DNA of 24,394 bases from Bacteroidales bacterium (GTDB lineage: Bacteria; Bacteroidota; Bacteroidia; Bacteroidales; Bacteroidaceae). Of this stretch, positions 17,503 through 24,394 are shown one piece after another; the stretch's first letter is position 1, and the number at the start of each line of letters is the position of its first letter. The position numbers and the translations under genes were made by a program. The notes beneath the pieces were generated by a model. It was not told where the DNA came from. It worked only from the letters and a program-made list of their open reading frames with translations, and made no database searches. The stretch is from contig SFCY01000019.1 in NCBI GenBank assembly GCA_004558865.1, positions 1 through 24,394 on the forward strand, given 5' to 3'.

Positions 17503-18843
17503 ATGAAAACCTCCAACACAGACAAATCCAAGGACGGACTGTTTAGGCTGAACGGAGTGAACTATCTCCTGCCGTTCATTATGATTACCACTTGCTTCGC
17601 GCTGTGGGGCTTCGCCAACGATGTGACGAATCCCCTCGTGCAGTCGTTCAGCAAGATATTCCAGATTTCCAAGTTTGAGAGCAGCTTCGTGCAGGTGGCC
17701 TTCTATCTGGGCTACTTTGTCATGGCCTTTCCCGCCGCCCTCTTCATCCAGCGCTATTCGTTCAAGGCCGGCGTGGTGTTGGGCCTTACGCTCTACGCCG
17801 TAGGCGCGCTGGCCTTCATTCCCGCCAAGAGCACGGGCATGTTCTATGCCTTCCTGCCCGCCTACTTCGTGATGACGTGCGGACTGTCGTTCTTGGAGAC
17901 CAGCTGCAACCCCTTCGTCTATTGCATGGGCAGCGAGGAGACGGCCACGCGCCGCCTCAACTTCGCCCAGTCGTTCAATCCCCTGGGAGCCATCACGGGT
18001 GCCTACATCGCCCTCACCTACGTGGCCGTGGGCCTCAACCCCGCATCGAGCGAGCAGCGCGCCTCGCTGCACCAGTCGGCCCCGGAGCAGTTTGAGGTCA
18101 TCAAGATGCACGACCTCGACATTCTCGTGCAGCCCTATTTATATATAGGTATCGTCATTCTCGTGCTGCTGCTCGTCATCGCCGTCACGCGCATGCCCAA
18201 GGCGGGCGAGTCGGGAGAGAAGAAGCCCCTGTGGGCAACGCTCAGGCAGCTCGCCGCCAACGCCAACTACCGCAATGGAGTCGTTGCGCAGTTCTTCTAC
18301 ATCGGTGCGCAGACGGTGTGCTGGGCCTACATCATGTATTATGGCCTGCACGTGTTCCACGACATGGAGGGCATCGACGAGAAGACTGCCCACCAGCTCA
18401 CGACCAACTTCTACTTGGGTGCGCTCGCGCTCTTCGCCATAGGCCGCTTCGTCTGCACCTACTTCCTGAAGTATGTCAGTCCGGGGCGTTTGCTATGCTG
18501 TTTGGCCATCGCCGCCATCGCCTTGCTGACGAGCACCATCTTCGTGGGCGGGCGCGTGGGCCTGTGGAGTTTAGTGTTCGTGAGCGGCTGCATGAGTCTG
18601 ATGTTCCCCACCATCTACGGCATCGCCTTGAAGGGACTGAAAGAGAACGTGAAGTTTGGCGGAGCCGGACTGGTGATGAGCATCTTGGGGGGCAGCGTCA
18701 TCCCACCCATCCAAGCCGCCATCATGGATGTGGGTGGCTCATGGTGTGGCCTCTCCCTCATCAACCTCAGCTTCTTCGTCCCCGTGGTCTGCTTCATCGT
18801 CGTCGCCTGCTACGGCTGGAGAGCGAGCAAAGCCAGAAGTTAG
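17503..18843 (+). CDS. fucP: L-fucose/proton symporter, FucP-type MFS transporter
   Basis: This 446-residue inner-membrane protein has about 12 hydrophobic helices of the major facilitator superfamily, FucP branch. Branch markers include FALWGFANDVTNP near residues 32-44, FYLGYFVMAFPA, SFLETSCNPF with Glu132 (corresponding to the proton-coupling Glu135 of E. coli FucP by remembered alignment) and RLNFAQSFNPLGAI. The acidic residue of the first helix sits at Asp40, a few positions from where E. coli has Asp46; this shift is also usual in Bacteroidetes homologues as I recall. The adjacent fkp gene strongly supports L-fucose as substrate; by sequence alone glucose/galactose permeases are the alternative. 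The ATG at 17503 follows a -7 promoter element. The stop codon lies within an AGTTAGG heptamer. Confidence 0.9.
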   Translation: MKTSNTDKSKDGLFRLNGVNYLLPFIMITTCFALWGFANDVTNPLVQSFSKIFQISKFESSFVQVAFYLGYFVMAFPAALFIQRYSFKAGVVLGLTLYAVGALAFIPAKSTGMFYAFLPAYFVMTCGLSFLETSCNPFVYCMGSEETATRRLNFAQSFNPLGAITGAYIALTYVAVGLNPASSEQRASLHQSAPEQFEVIKMHDLDILVQPYLYIGIVILVLLLVIAVTRMPKAGESGEKKPLWATLRQLAANANYRNGVVAQFFYIGAQTVCWAYIMYYGLHVFHDMEGIDEKTAHQLTTNFYLGALALFAIGRFVCTYFLKYVSPGRLLCCLAIAAIALLTSTIFVGGRVGLWSLVFVSGCMSLMFPTIYGIALKGLKENVKFGGAGLVMSILGGSVIPPIQAAIMDVGGSWCGLSLINLSFFVPVVCFIVVACYGWRASKARS

Positions 18844-18851
18844 GAATTAAC

Positions 18852-18948
18852 AAGAAACGCGAATGCCAATTATGCATTACGCATGGTGCATTACAAAAGA
18901 AACGCGAACGGCAATTATGCATTTGTGCATGGTGCATTATGCATTATA
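18852..18948 (+). repeat. Tandem duplication of a ~45-base heptad-based repeat between fucP and fkp
   Basis: Unit 1 (18852-18896) and unit 2 (18897-18942) both begin AAGAAACGCGAA and continue through GCAATTATGCATT or a near match to GCATGGTGCATTA. Internally they consist of 7-base steps: AATTATG, CATTACG, CATGGTG, CATTACA in the first and AATTATG, CATTTGTG, CATGGTG, CATTATG, CATTATA in the second. They fill almost the whole 117-base gap between the two genes. Related single copies lie at 2180-2200 and 4551-4572. Confidence 0.8.
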
Positions 18949-18960
18949 AAAATATTGTGA

Positions 18961-21687
18961 ATGATGAAAAAGCTATTGTCCCTTCCACCCAATTTGGTGG
19001 AGAGTTTCCACGATATAACCCACCTCGACCATGAGGAATGGTTTTGCACCCACGACCCCGTAGGCCACAAGCTCGGGTCGGGCGGAGGAACCACTTGGCT
19101 CTTGCTGCAGGCCTATCGCAATGCGACGGGACACGAGGCCACCACAGCCCCAGCCGATTTTCACCGCTGGCTCGGCGCCGACCGACGGCTGCTGCTCCAT
19201 GCGGGAGGCCAGAGCCGCCGTCTGCCGTCGTATGCCCCATCGGGCAAGATTCTCACGCCCATTCCCGTATTTCGCTGGGAACGCGGGCAACGGCTGTCGC
19301 AAAACCTCCTCTCCCTGCAGCTCCCCCTCTATGAGCGAATCATGGAGGCCGCACCCGAGCGGCTCCACACCATGGTGGTGAGCGGCGACGTGCTGATTCG
19401 CGCTACGGAGCCGCTGCAACCGATTCCCAACGCCGACGTGGTGTGCTACGGGCTCTGGCTCGGCCCTGAGATAGCCAAGGACCACGGGGTGTTCGTGGCC
19501 CGGAGAGAGTCGCCCTCGGTGCTCGACTGCATGTTGCAGAAGCCTTCGGTGAAGACGTTGGGCGCGCTGCTCAAGGACCACTACTATCTGACCGACATCG
19601 GCGTGTGGCTCCTCAGCGACAAAGCCATCGACGTGTTGATGCAACGCTCCATGAGAGGCGGAAAGGTGACCGACTACGACCTCTACGGCACCTTTGGCTG
19701 CTGCTTGGGCGAGCATCCCTCCCAGCTCGACCCGCTCGTGGCCAGCCTCAAGGTGGCGGTGCTGCCCCTGCCGGGCGGCGAGTTCTACCATTTCGGCACC
19801 TCCCACGAACTACTGTCGTCGACGGTGGCCATCCAGAACCTGGTCAACGACCAGCGGCGCATCATGCACCACTCGCTCAAACCCTGTCCGAGCATATTCG
19901 TGCAGAATGCGGTCACGGCGCCCAAGTTCACCGACGACAACGAGAACGTATGGGTGGAGAACAGCTGTGTGGGAATCCACTGGACGCTGACCAAGAACAA
20001 CATCGTCACCGGAGTGCCCTTCAACGACTGGACCCTGACGCTCCACGAGGGCGAATGCCTCGACATCATACCCGTGGGCGAGTCGGCGTGGGCTGTGCGC
20101 CGCTATGGCTACTTCGACAAGTTTGCGGGCGAGGAGCAGACCACACCCCGCTTCCCGCTGTTCGACGACCTCAAGGCCCTCGATGCCTACATGACGGGCC
20201 AAGCCGACAGCCACACTGAGCTGTTGAGCGCCGAGCAGATTTCCAACCGCGCCAACCTGCGCCGCTTGGAGGCCCAGCGCGAGGAGTTCCGCAACAGCAA
20301 CTGGGTGGCCCTGCAAAAGAATCATGAACACAGCGTGTTCTACCAGCTCGACTTGGAGGATGCCGCCCGGGCCTTCAACAACGCCCGCCTGACGCTGCCC
20401 GCCCCACTGCCCGACGACGCTCCACTGATGCAGCGCATCAGCGACGCCATGATGCGCAGCCAGCTCACCGCCAACCCCAACGCCACAGCCGACGAGCGAA
20501 AGGCCTTCAGCCTCTTGGCCGAGGGCATCACTGCACAGGCCACGGCCCACAAGCTGAAGCCGCGCAAGATGGTTTGCGACGACCAGATCGTGTGGGGACG
20601 GTCGCCCGTGCGCATCGACATCGCCGGCGGCTGGACCGACACGCCGCCCAACTGCATCCTGGAGGGCGGCAACGTGGTGAACCTCGCCATAGAACTCAAC
20701 GGACAGCCACCCATACAGACCTACGTGAAGCCCTGCAGCGACTTCCATGTCGTGATTCGCAGCATCGACCTCGGCGTATCGGAGACGGTGACAACCTTTG
20801 CCGACCTTGCCGACTTCAACCACGTGGGCAGCGCCTTCTCCATACCCAAGGCGGCATTGGTGCTTTGCGGTTTCCATCCCGACTTCTGCGCCGAACGATT
20901 CCCGTCGCTCGAAGCGCAGCTGCGCGACTTCGGCTGCGGCATCGAGATCACGCTGCTCTCGGCCATCCCCGCAGGCTCGGGACTGGGCACGAGCAGCGTG
21001 CTGGCCGCCAATGTGCTGGGAACGCTCAACGACTTCTTGGGCTGTGGATGGGACAAGACTGAGATAGGCAACCGCACGCTTATCTTGGAACAGCTCCTCA
21101 CTACGGGCGGCGGCTGGCAGGACCAGTTTGGCGGACTGCTGCAAGGCGTGAAGCTGCTCCATACCGAGCCAGGATGGAACCAGAGTCCACAAGTGAGATG
21201 GCTGCCCGACGACCTCTTCACACGCCCGGAATACCATGAGTGCCATCTGCTCTACTACACAGGCATCACGCGCACGGCAAAGAAAATCTTGGCCGAAATC
21301 GTGCGCCGCATGTTCCTCAACGAGCACGACGAGTTGGAGCTGCTGCGCCAGATGAAGGGACACGCCTTGGAAATGTACGATGCCATACAGCGCAACGACT
21401 TCGTGCAGATGGGACGGCTCATACGCAAGACGTGGCAGCAGAACCAACTCCTCGACAGCGGCACGAATCCTCCCGAGGTGGCGGCGCTGACGCGGGAAAT
21501 CGACGACCTCTGCTTGGGCTACAAGCTGCCGGGAGCCGGCGGTGGCGGCTATCTCTACATGGTGGCCAAGGATCCCCAGGCCGCCGTGCGCATCCGGCAG
21601 ACACTCTCCGCCCATCCGCTCAACCCACGCGCCCGCTTCGTCGACATGGCCCTGAGCAGGGAGGGGATGGTGGTGAGCAGAAGCTAA
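18961..21687 (+). CDS. fkp: Bifunctional fucokinase / L-fucose-1-phosphate guanylyltransferase (Fkp)
   Basis: Fkp phosphorylates L-fucose and joins the product to GTP, making GDP-fucose for fucosylated capsule, O-antigen or glycoproteins. The 908-residue protein aligns by eye along its length with my memory of Bacteroides fragilis Fkp (about 949 residues). The N-terminal guanylyltransferase has LHAGGQSRRLPSYAPSGK near 79-96 and PVFRWERGQ, then a beta-helix-like part (FVQNAV, ITGVPFNDW). The C-terminal GHMP kinase has RSPVRIDIAGGWTDTPPN near 547-564, the ATP loop AIPAGSGLGTSS near 667-678, TTGGGWQDQ and LPGAGGGGYLYMVAKDP near 856-872. It is about 40 residues shorter than the B. fragilis protein, mostly in the region between the two activities. 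Two start codons are adjacent; 18964 would match the MQKLLSLPSN start of the homologue. It lies downstream of fucP and 35 bases before the Nudix gene. Confidence 0.95.
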   Translation: MMKKLLSLPPNLVESFHDITHLDHEEWFCTHDPVGHKLGSGGGTTWLLLQAYRNATGHEATTAPADFHRWLGADRRLLLHAGGQSRRLPSYAPSGKILTPIPVFRWERGQRLSQNLLSLQLPLYERIMEAAPERLHTMVVSGDVLIRATEPLQPIPNADVVCYGLWLGPEIAKDHGVFVARRESPSVLDCMLQKPSVKTLGALLKDHYYLTDIGVWLLSDKAIDVLMQRSMRGGKVTDYDLYGTFGCCLGEHPSQLDPLVASLKVAVLPLPGGEFYHFGTSHELLSSTVAIQNLVNDQRRIMHHSLKPCPSIFVQNAVTAPKFTDDNENVWVENSCVGIHWTLTKNNIVTGVPFNDWTLTLHEGECLDIIPVGESAWAVRRYGYFDKFAGEEQTTPRFPLFDDLKALDAYMTGQADSHTELLSAEQISNRANLRRLEAQREEFRNSNWVALQKNHEHSVFYQLDLEDAARAFNNARLTLPAPLPDDAPLMQRISDAMMRSQLTANPNATADERKAFSLLAEGITAQATAHKLKPRKMVCDDQIVWGRSPVRIDIAGGWTDTPPNCILEGGNVVNLAIELNGQPPIQTYVKPCSDFHVVIRSIDLGVSETVTTFADLADFNHVGSAFSIPKAALVLCGFHPDFCAERFPSLEAQLRDFGCGIEITLLSAIPAGSGLGTSSVLAANVLGTLNDFLGCGWDKTEIGNRTLILEQLLTTGGGWQDQFGGLLQGVKLLHTEPGWNQSPQVRWLPDDLFTRPEYHECHLLYYTGITRTAKKILAEIVRRMFLNEHDELELLRQMKGHALEMYDAIQRNDFVQMGRLIRKTWQQNQLLDSGTNPPEVAALTREIDDLCLGYKLPGAGGGGYLYMVAKDPQAAVRIRQTLSAHPLNPRARFVDMALSREGMVVSRS

Positions 21688-21701
21688 GGCAACCCATACC
21701 C

Positions 21702-21715
21702 CACAACTCACAACT
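21702..21715 (+). repeat. Two tandem copies of the heptamer CACAACT
   Basis: CACAACT at 21702-21708 is repeated at 21709-21715 and followed by CATAGAA directly before the Nudix ATG. This is another 7-base period at a gene junction. Confidence 0.6.
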
Positions 21716-21722
21716 CATAGAA

Positions 21723-22166
21723 ATGGCTTATACTTACAAATATCCGCATCCGGCCGTGGCTGCCGACTGCGTGGTGTTCGCCCACAAGCAGGGCGAAGCT
21801 CCCATGGTGCTGCTCATAGAAAGGAACAATGAGCCGTGCAAAGGCCAATGGGCCTTTCCCGGCGGATTTATGAACATCGATGAGACTGCCGACGACGCGG
21901 CGCGGCGCGAGTTGAGGGAAGAGACGGGACTCGCGGTGGTCGACATCCATCAGATTGGTGCCTTCACCACGGTGGACCGCGACCCGCGCGAAAGGGTGCT
22001 GTCGGTGGCCTTCTGGACAGACGTGGAGGGAATGCCCGAAGTCTGCGGAGGCGACGACGCCCGGCGCGCGCGCTGGTTTCCGCTCACCGAGCTGCCACCT
22101 TTGGCCTTCGACCATGCGGAGATTCTGCGGCGCGCCTTATACCTCAAAGAAAAAGGAGTAGGATGA
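21723..22166 (+). CDS. Nudix hydrolase
   Basis: Nudix enzymes hydrolyse nucleoside diphosphates linked to another group, using divalent metal bound by the Nudix box. The 147-residue protein has a perfect box, GFMNIDETADDAARRELREE followed by TGL (G-x5-E-x7-REL-x-EE-x-GL), at about residues 44-66, with WAFPGG just before it. The overall length fits ADP-ribose, GDP-sugar or oxidised-nucleotide hydrolases, and I cannot choose among them. The start at 21723 gives MAYTYKYPHPAVAADCVVF, a normal first strand; the open frame extending to 21240 overlaps fkp and is spurious. The stop overlaps the start of the next gene as ATGA, so translation is probably coupled. Its place after fkp suggests, but does not show, a role in nucleotide-sugar turnover. 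Confidence 0.92.
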   Translation: MAYTYKYPHPAVAADCVVFAHKQGEAPMVLLIERNNEPCKGQWAFPGGFMNIDETADDAARRELREETGLAVVDIHQIGAFTTVDRDPRERVLSVAFWTDVEGMPEVCGGDDARRARWFPLTELPPLAFDHAEILRRALYLKEKGVG

Positions 22167-22996
22167 TACTTCAGACCCACGTAGAAATTCCCGCCCCCTC
22201 GTGGCGCATTCTTCCCACGGACCGAATGGCCTTTGTGGGCAGCTGCTTCGCCGACAACATCGGGCAAAGGTTTGCCAACGACCACTTCCAGACCGTGGTG
22301 AACCCCTACGGGGTGATGTACAACCCCGTGAGCGTGATGCATACCGTGGCGGGGCAACCCTACCCCTGCGAGGGTGACGCCCAACCGATAGACTGCGACG
22401 TGGCTGTCGTCTCGCTTGGCACGAACCATGTGTATGTTGAACTCAGCAGCGGAAAAATCGTCGACAACTGCCGCAAGCGGCCCCAACGCGAGTTCAAGGA
22501 GCAGACGTTGGACGTGGCGGCCTGTGTGCAGGCCCTGCGCCAGTGCGTGGAGCATCTGCGGAGGCACAATGCGGCGGTACGCATCGTGTTCACGGTCAGT
22601 CCCATCCGCTATCGCAAGTATGGTTATCATGGGAGCCAGTTGAGCAAGTCAACCTTGCTGCTCGCCATCGACCACCTGATGGTCGAGGATGCATCAGACA
22701 GGCTGTATTATTTTCCGAGTTACGAGATTGTGAACGACGAGCTGCGCGACTATCGGTTCTATCAGCCCGACATGCTGCATCCCTCAGAGCAGACCGTAGA
22801 CTATCTCTACGAGCGCTTCCGTGAGGCGTGTTTCTCCGAGACCGCAAAACAGATGGTTGCCGAATGGCGCCCTATCCGCGAGGCCCTCGCCCACAAGCCA
22901 TTCCATCCCGACAGCAGCGACTATCGGCAATTCCTCGCCGAGACCTTGCGAAAGAAAGAGGCGTTTGAGAGGAAGTATTTGGGCGACAAAGGTTAG
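22163..22996 (+). CDS. GSCFA domain protein (SGNH-hydrolase-like)
   Basis: The 277-residue protein shows the family signature near its start, FVGSCFADNIG at about residues 24-34, whose Ser corresponds to the nucleophile of SGNH/GDSL hydrolases. It also has NPYGVMYNPVS, SLGTNHVY, FTVSPIRY and the terminal DMLHPSEQT, which supplies the Asp-x-x-His pair of that fold. Family members are inferred acyl esterases or acyltransferases, but no substrate is established to my knowledge. There is no signal peptide. It begins inside the Nudix stop codon (4-base overlap), so the pair is translationally coupled and probably belongs to the fucose transcript. It is convergent with the small acidic gene that follows. 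Family assignment is firm; function is open. Confidence 0.9.
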   Translation: MILQTHVEIPAPSWRILPTDRMAFVGSCFADNIGQRFANDHFQTVVNPYGVMYNPVSVMHTVAGQPYPCEGDAQPIDCDVAVVSLGTNHVYVELSSGKIVDNCRKRPQREFKEQTLDVAACVQALRQCVEHLRRHNAAVRIVFTVSPIRYRKYGYHGSQLSKSTLLLAIDHLMVEDASDRLYYFPSYEIVNDELRDYRFYQPDMLHPSEQTVDYLYERFREACFSETAKQMVAEWRPIREALAHKPFHPDSSDYRQFLAETLRKKEAFERKYLGDKG

Positions 22997-23103
22997 GACG
23001 CATCCCATAAAGCCTGTAGACTCCAATAGCTCCACAGTTCAAGCCCAAGTTTCGGTATGCGCCAGACAGCGGCGGCAGTCGGCTGTTTGCGTGGTCGGTT
23101 GGC

Positions 23104-23277
23104 CTACTCCCAAGCGTCTGGCTCTTCGTCTTCGGCCTCAAACTCCGAGTCCTTGGAGAGTTGGGAGCTATTGGAAGTGCGATTGCTCAACTTCAAATCG
23201 TTGCTGCCCTGCAGCAACTCCGTGGGTTCCACTTGTCTCAAACAAACTCGCGGGACGATGTATTCTTTTCCATTCAT
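23104..23277 (-). CDS. Small acidic protein, 57 residues, unknown function
   Basis: This short gene starts at the ATG at 23277, 18 bases after the stop of the surface-protein gene on the same strand, and ends at a TAG at 23104. The product begins MNGKEYIVPRV, continues through PTELLQGSNDL, is Ser/Asn-rich in the middle and ends in a very acidic tail (EFEAEDEEPDAWE). In my memory of Bacteroidales genomes many small unnamed proteins share this plan: a basic KxYxxP start, an LLxGS or LLxGG step and an acidic, aromatic end. That recollection and the ordered composition are the reasons to call it real. It has no signal peptide or membrane segment. The LLxGS step resembles the cleavage site of double-glycine-type peptide leaders, but no matching transporter is in view. 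The role is unknown. Confidence 0.6.
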   Translation of the reverse strand: MNGKEYIVPRVCLRQVEPTELLQGSNDLKLSNRTSNSSQLSKDSEFEAEDEEPDAWE

Positions 23278-23295
23278 AGCCAATAGGATAAAAGG

Positions 23296-24394
23296 TTACT
23301 TCACAATGATTTTCTTTCCATTCTTGATATAGACACCGGCGGGAAGACGGCTGGGAAGCATACGCACACCGGCAAGGGAATAGACGGCATCGCGGGCTGA
23401 GTTGAGGCCGACAGACTTGACTGCCGTCACCTCCTTGTCGAAAGAGAATGCCTTTGACGCAATGGCTTCCTTCACGGCCAAGAACGCTTTGTGAGCGCCC
23501 GAAGCGAAGGCCGCGCCATTGTCCTGCCCCCAATAGAAGCCGACGTTCGCCCCATTGTCGTCCAAGGACAACTTGTAATAGTATTTGGCATTGGTGACAC
23601 TTGTGGTCTGCTCTGCGTCATAGCCATAGAGGTCTGACTTCCCAGGGGCAGTGCCTTCGGTGGTGGCCGACTCAAAAGTGTAGGTTCCCTCCTTGCCTTT
23701 CAGCACCACAGCCGTGGCTTGGGGAATCACGTCGCCCGCCACATACTCCTTGGTGTTGACCAACAGCCCGTTCTCCACCGCGTAAGTCTTGGCAACCACG
23801 CCCTCCGGCACGGTCAACGCGCGGTCGCCATAATACAAGGTGGCATAGCCTACTGAAGAGATGGAAACTGTAGCGGGGTCGAGAACCTCCTGGAAGAGGA
23901 CGAGAGTAGAATACGTACTTTCCGAAACAGAAAACTTGTTATTAGATGAGTTTCTAACTATCCTATACTTGCTTTGGTATTGGTTCTGAAAGATGAACTT
24001 GATTTCATTTGCAGAAGAGTTGATGTTCCAATGGCAATAGTTCGACTGCTTATCAGCAGGATAAAACCACGACGAGGATTTTTCAACTTTCAAATACTTA
24101 CCATTCTGCTGTTGAATGACCCAAGCCTTATTAGAACCACTCCCTATCTGAAGCAAAATAAAGCTATAATTGTCATCTGGTATGGAAAGTTCATTCTGAC
24201 CTTCCAATTGGAGAGCATCTGAATCCAGATTACCAGCCCTTGAGATATTTTTTGCAACGTACACCTCGGTAGGATAATCATCACCTCCATACGCGATGAG
24301 ATACCTTCTTCCACTAATCAACTGGTCGGTGGACGTGATCCGCTTGAAAGTGCGGATGGGAGCGGCTTCTTTGTAAGGAGTCGGGGTAGGTTGT
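23296..24394 (-). CDS. C-terminal part of a large secreted or surface protein (cut by window edge)
   Basis: The frame is open from the window edge to the TAA at 23296, giving 365 visible residues. The true start lies outside; an internal TTG at 24321 should not be taken as the start. Visible parts in order are a Pro/Thr linker (QPTPTPYKEA), a module beginning ITSTDQLISGRRYLIAYGG with ligand-binding-like beta sequence (WVIQQQNGKYLKVE), a second beta module (VSISSVGYATLYYGDRALTV through ANVGFYWGQDNG) common in secreted Prevotella proteins, and the tail VYSLAGVRM, LPAGVYIKNGKKIIVK. That tail resembles the C-terminal sorting region used for outer-membrane secretion in Bacteroidetes. The catalytic or binding part, if any, must be upstream. 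The first module is visibly more AT-rich than the rest. Confidence 0.85.
   Translation of the reverse strand, partial: QPTPTPYKEAAPIRTFKRITSTDQLISGRRYLIAYGGDDYPTEVYVAKNISRAGNLDSDALQLEGQNELSIPDDNYSFILLQIGSGSNKAWVIQQQNGKYLKVEKSSSWFYPADKQSNYCHWNINSSANEIKFIFQNQYQSKYRIVRNSSNNKFSVSESTYSTLVLFQEVLDPATVSISSVGYATLYYGDRALTVPEGVVAKTYAVENGLLVNTKEYVAGDVIPQATAVVLKGKEGTYTFESATTEGTAPGKSDLYGYDAEQTTSVTNAKYYYKLSLDDNGANVGFYWGQDNGAAFASGAHKAFLAVKEAIASKAFSFDKEVTAVKSVGLNSARDAVYSLAGVRMLPSRLPAGVYIKNGKKIIVK

Noticed and set aside
18852..18948. CRISPR array
   Set aside because: There are only two repeat units, directly adjacent with no unique spacers, and they have internal 7-base periodicity.

Overview
The window looks like an ordinary chromosomal stretch of a fairly GC-rich member of the Bacteroidales, most likely Prevotellaceae. 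This is inferred from protein families, not from any database search. The supporting points are: several gene starts preceded by the Bacteroidetes -7 promoter element TAnnTTTG and almost no Shine-Dalgarno sequences; a DAHP synthase with a C-terminal chorismate mutase domain; a fused fucokinase/GDP-fucose pyrophosphorylase (Fkp); DUF4954 and GSCFA proteins; and a secreted protein ending in the GVYIKNGKK(I/V)-type tail common in this order. No phage, IS element, CRISPR array, tRNA or rRNA gene was found.

Layout. 1-485: intergenic DNA with a hairpin terminator for a gene to the left and the dnaA promoter. 486-1895 (+): dnaA, followed by its own terminator. 2224-5479 (-): an endonuclease/exonuclease/phosphatase-fold protein, the DAHP synthase/chorismate mutase fusion that opens the shikimate pathway, and a TPR protein. 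5480-6033: a gene-poor gap. 6034-6798 (+): a small secreted, probably outer-membrane beta-barrel protein rich in Tyr and Gly. 7055-8302 (+): the ribosome-rescue GTPase HflX. 8414-10267 (+): a DUF4954 beta-helix protein. 10341-13259 (+): a secreted M16 zinc peptidase. 13298-14953 (+): class I Fe-S fumarase, convergent with htpG (15040-17097, -) across a shared bidirectional terminator.

17503-22996 (+) is the most coherent functional block. It holds a FucP-type L-fucose/proton symporter, then Fkp, which turns L-fucose into GDP-fucose, then a Nudix hydrolase and a GSCFA (SGNH-like) protein joined by a 4-base ATGA overlap. No fucose catabolic genes are present, so the block reads as fucose salvage for decorating the cell's own surface glycans or glycoproteins. 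The last two genes are unexplained passengers or possible accessory steps. The right edge (23104-24394, -) carries the C-terminal part of a large secreted protein and, 18 bases after it, a 57-residue acidic small protein.

Points most worth a second look: the small acidic protein with an LLxGS motif; the nested, mutually exclusive palindromes between htpG and fucP; traces of several 7-base repeat families at gene junctions; the shortened inter-domain region of Fkp; and the possibly leaderless transcript of the gene at 6034.
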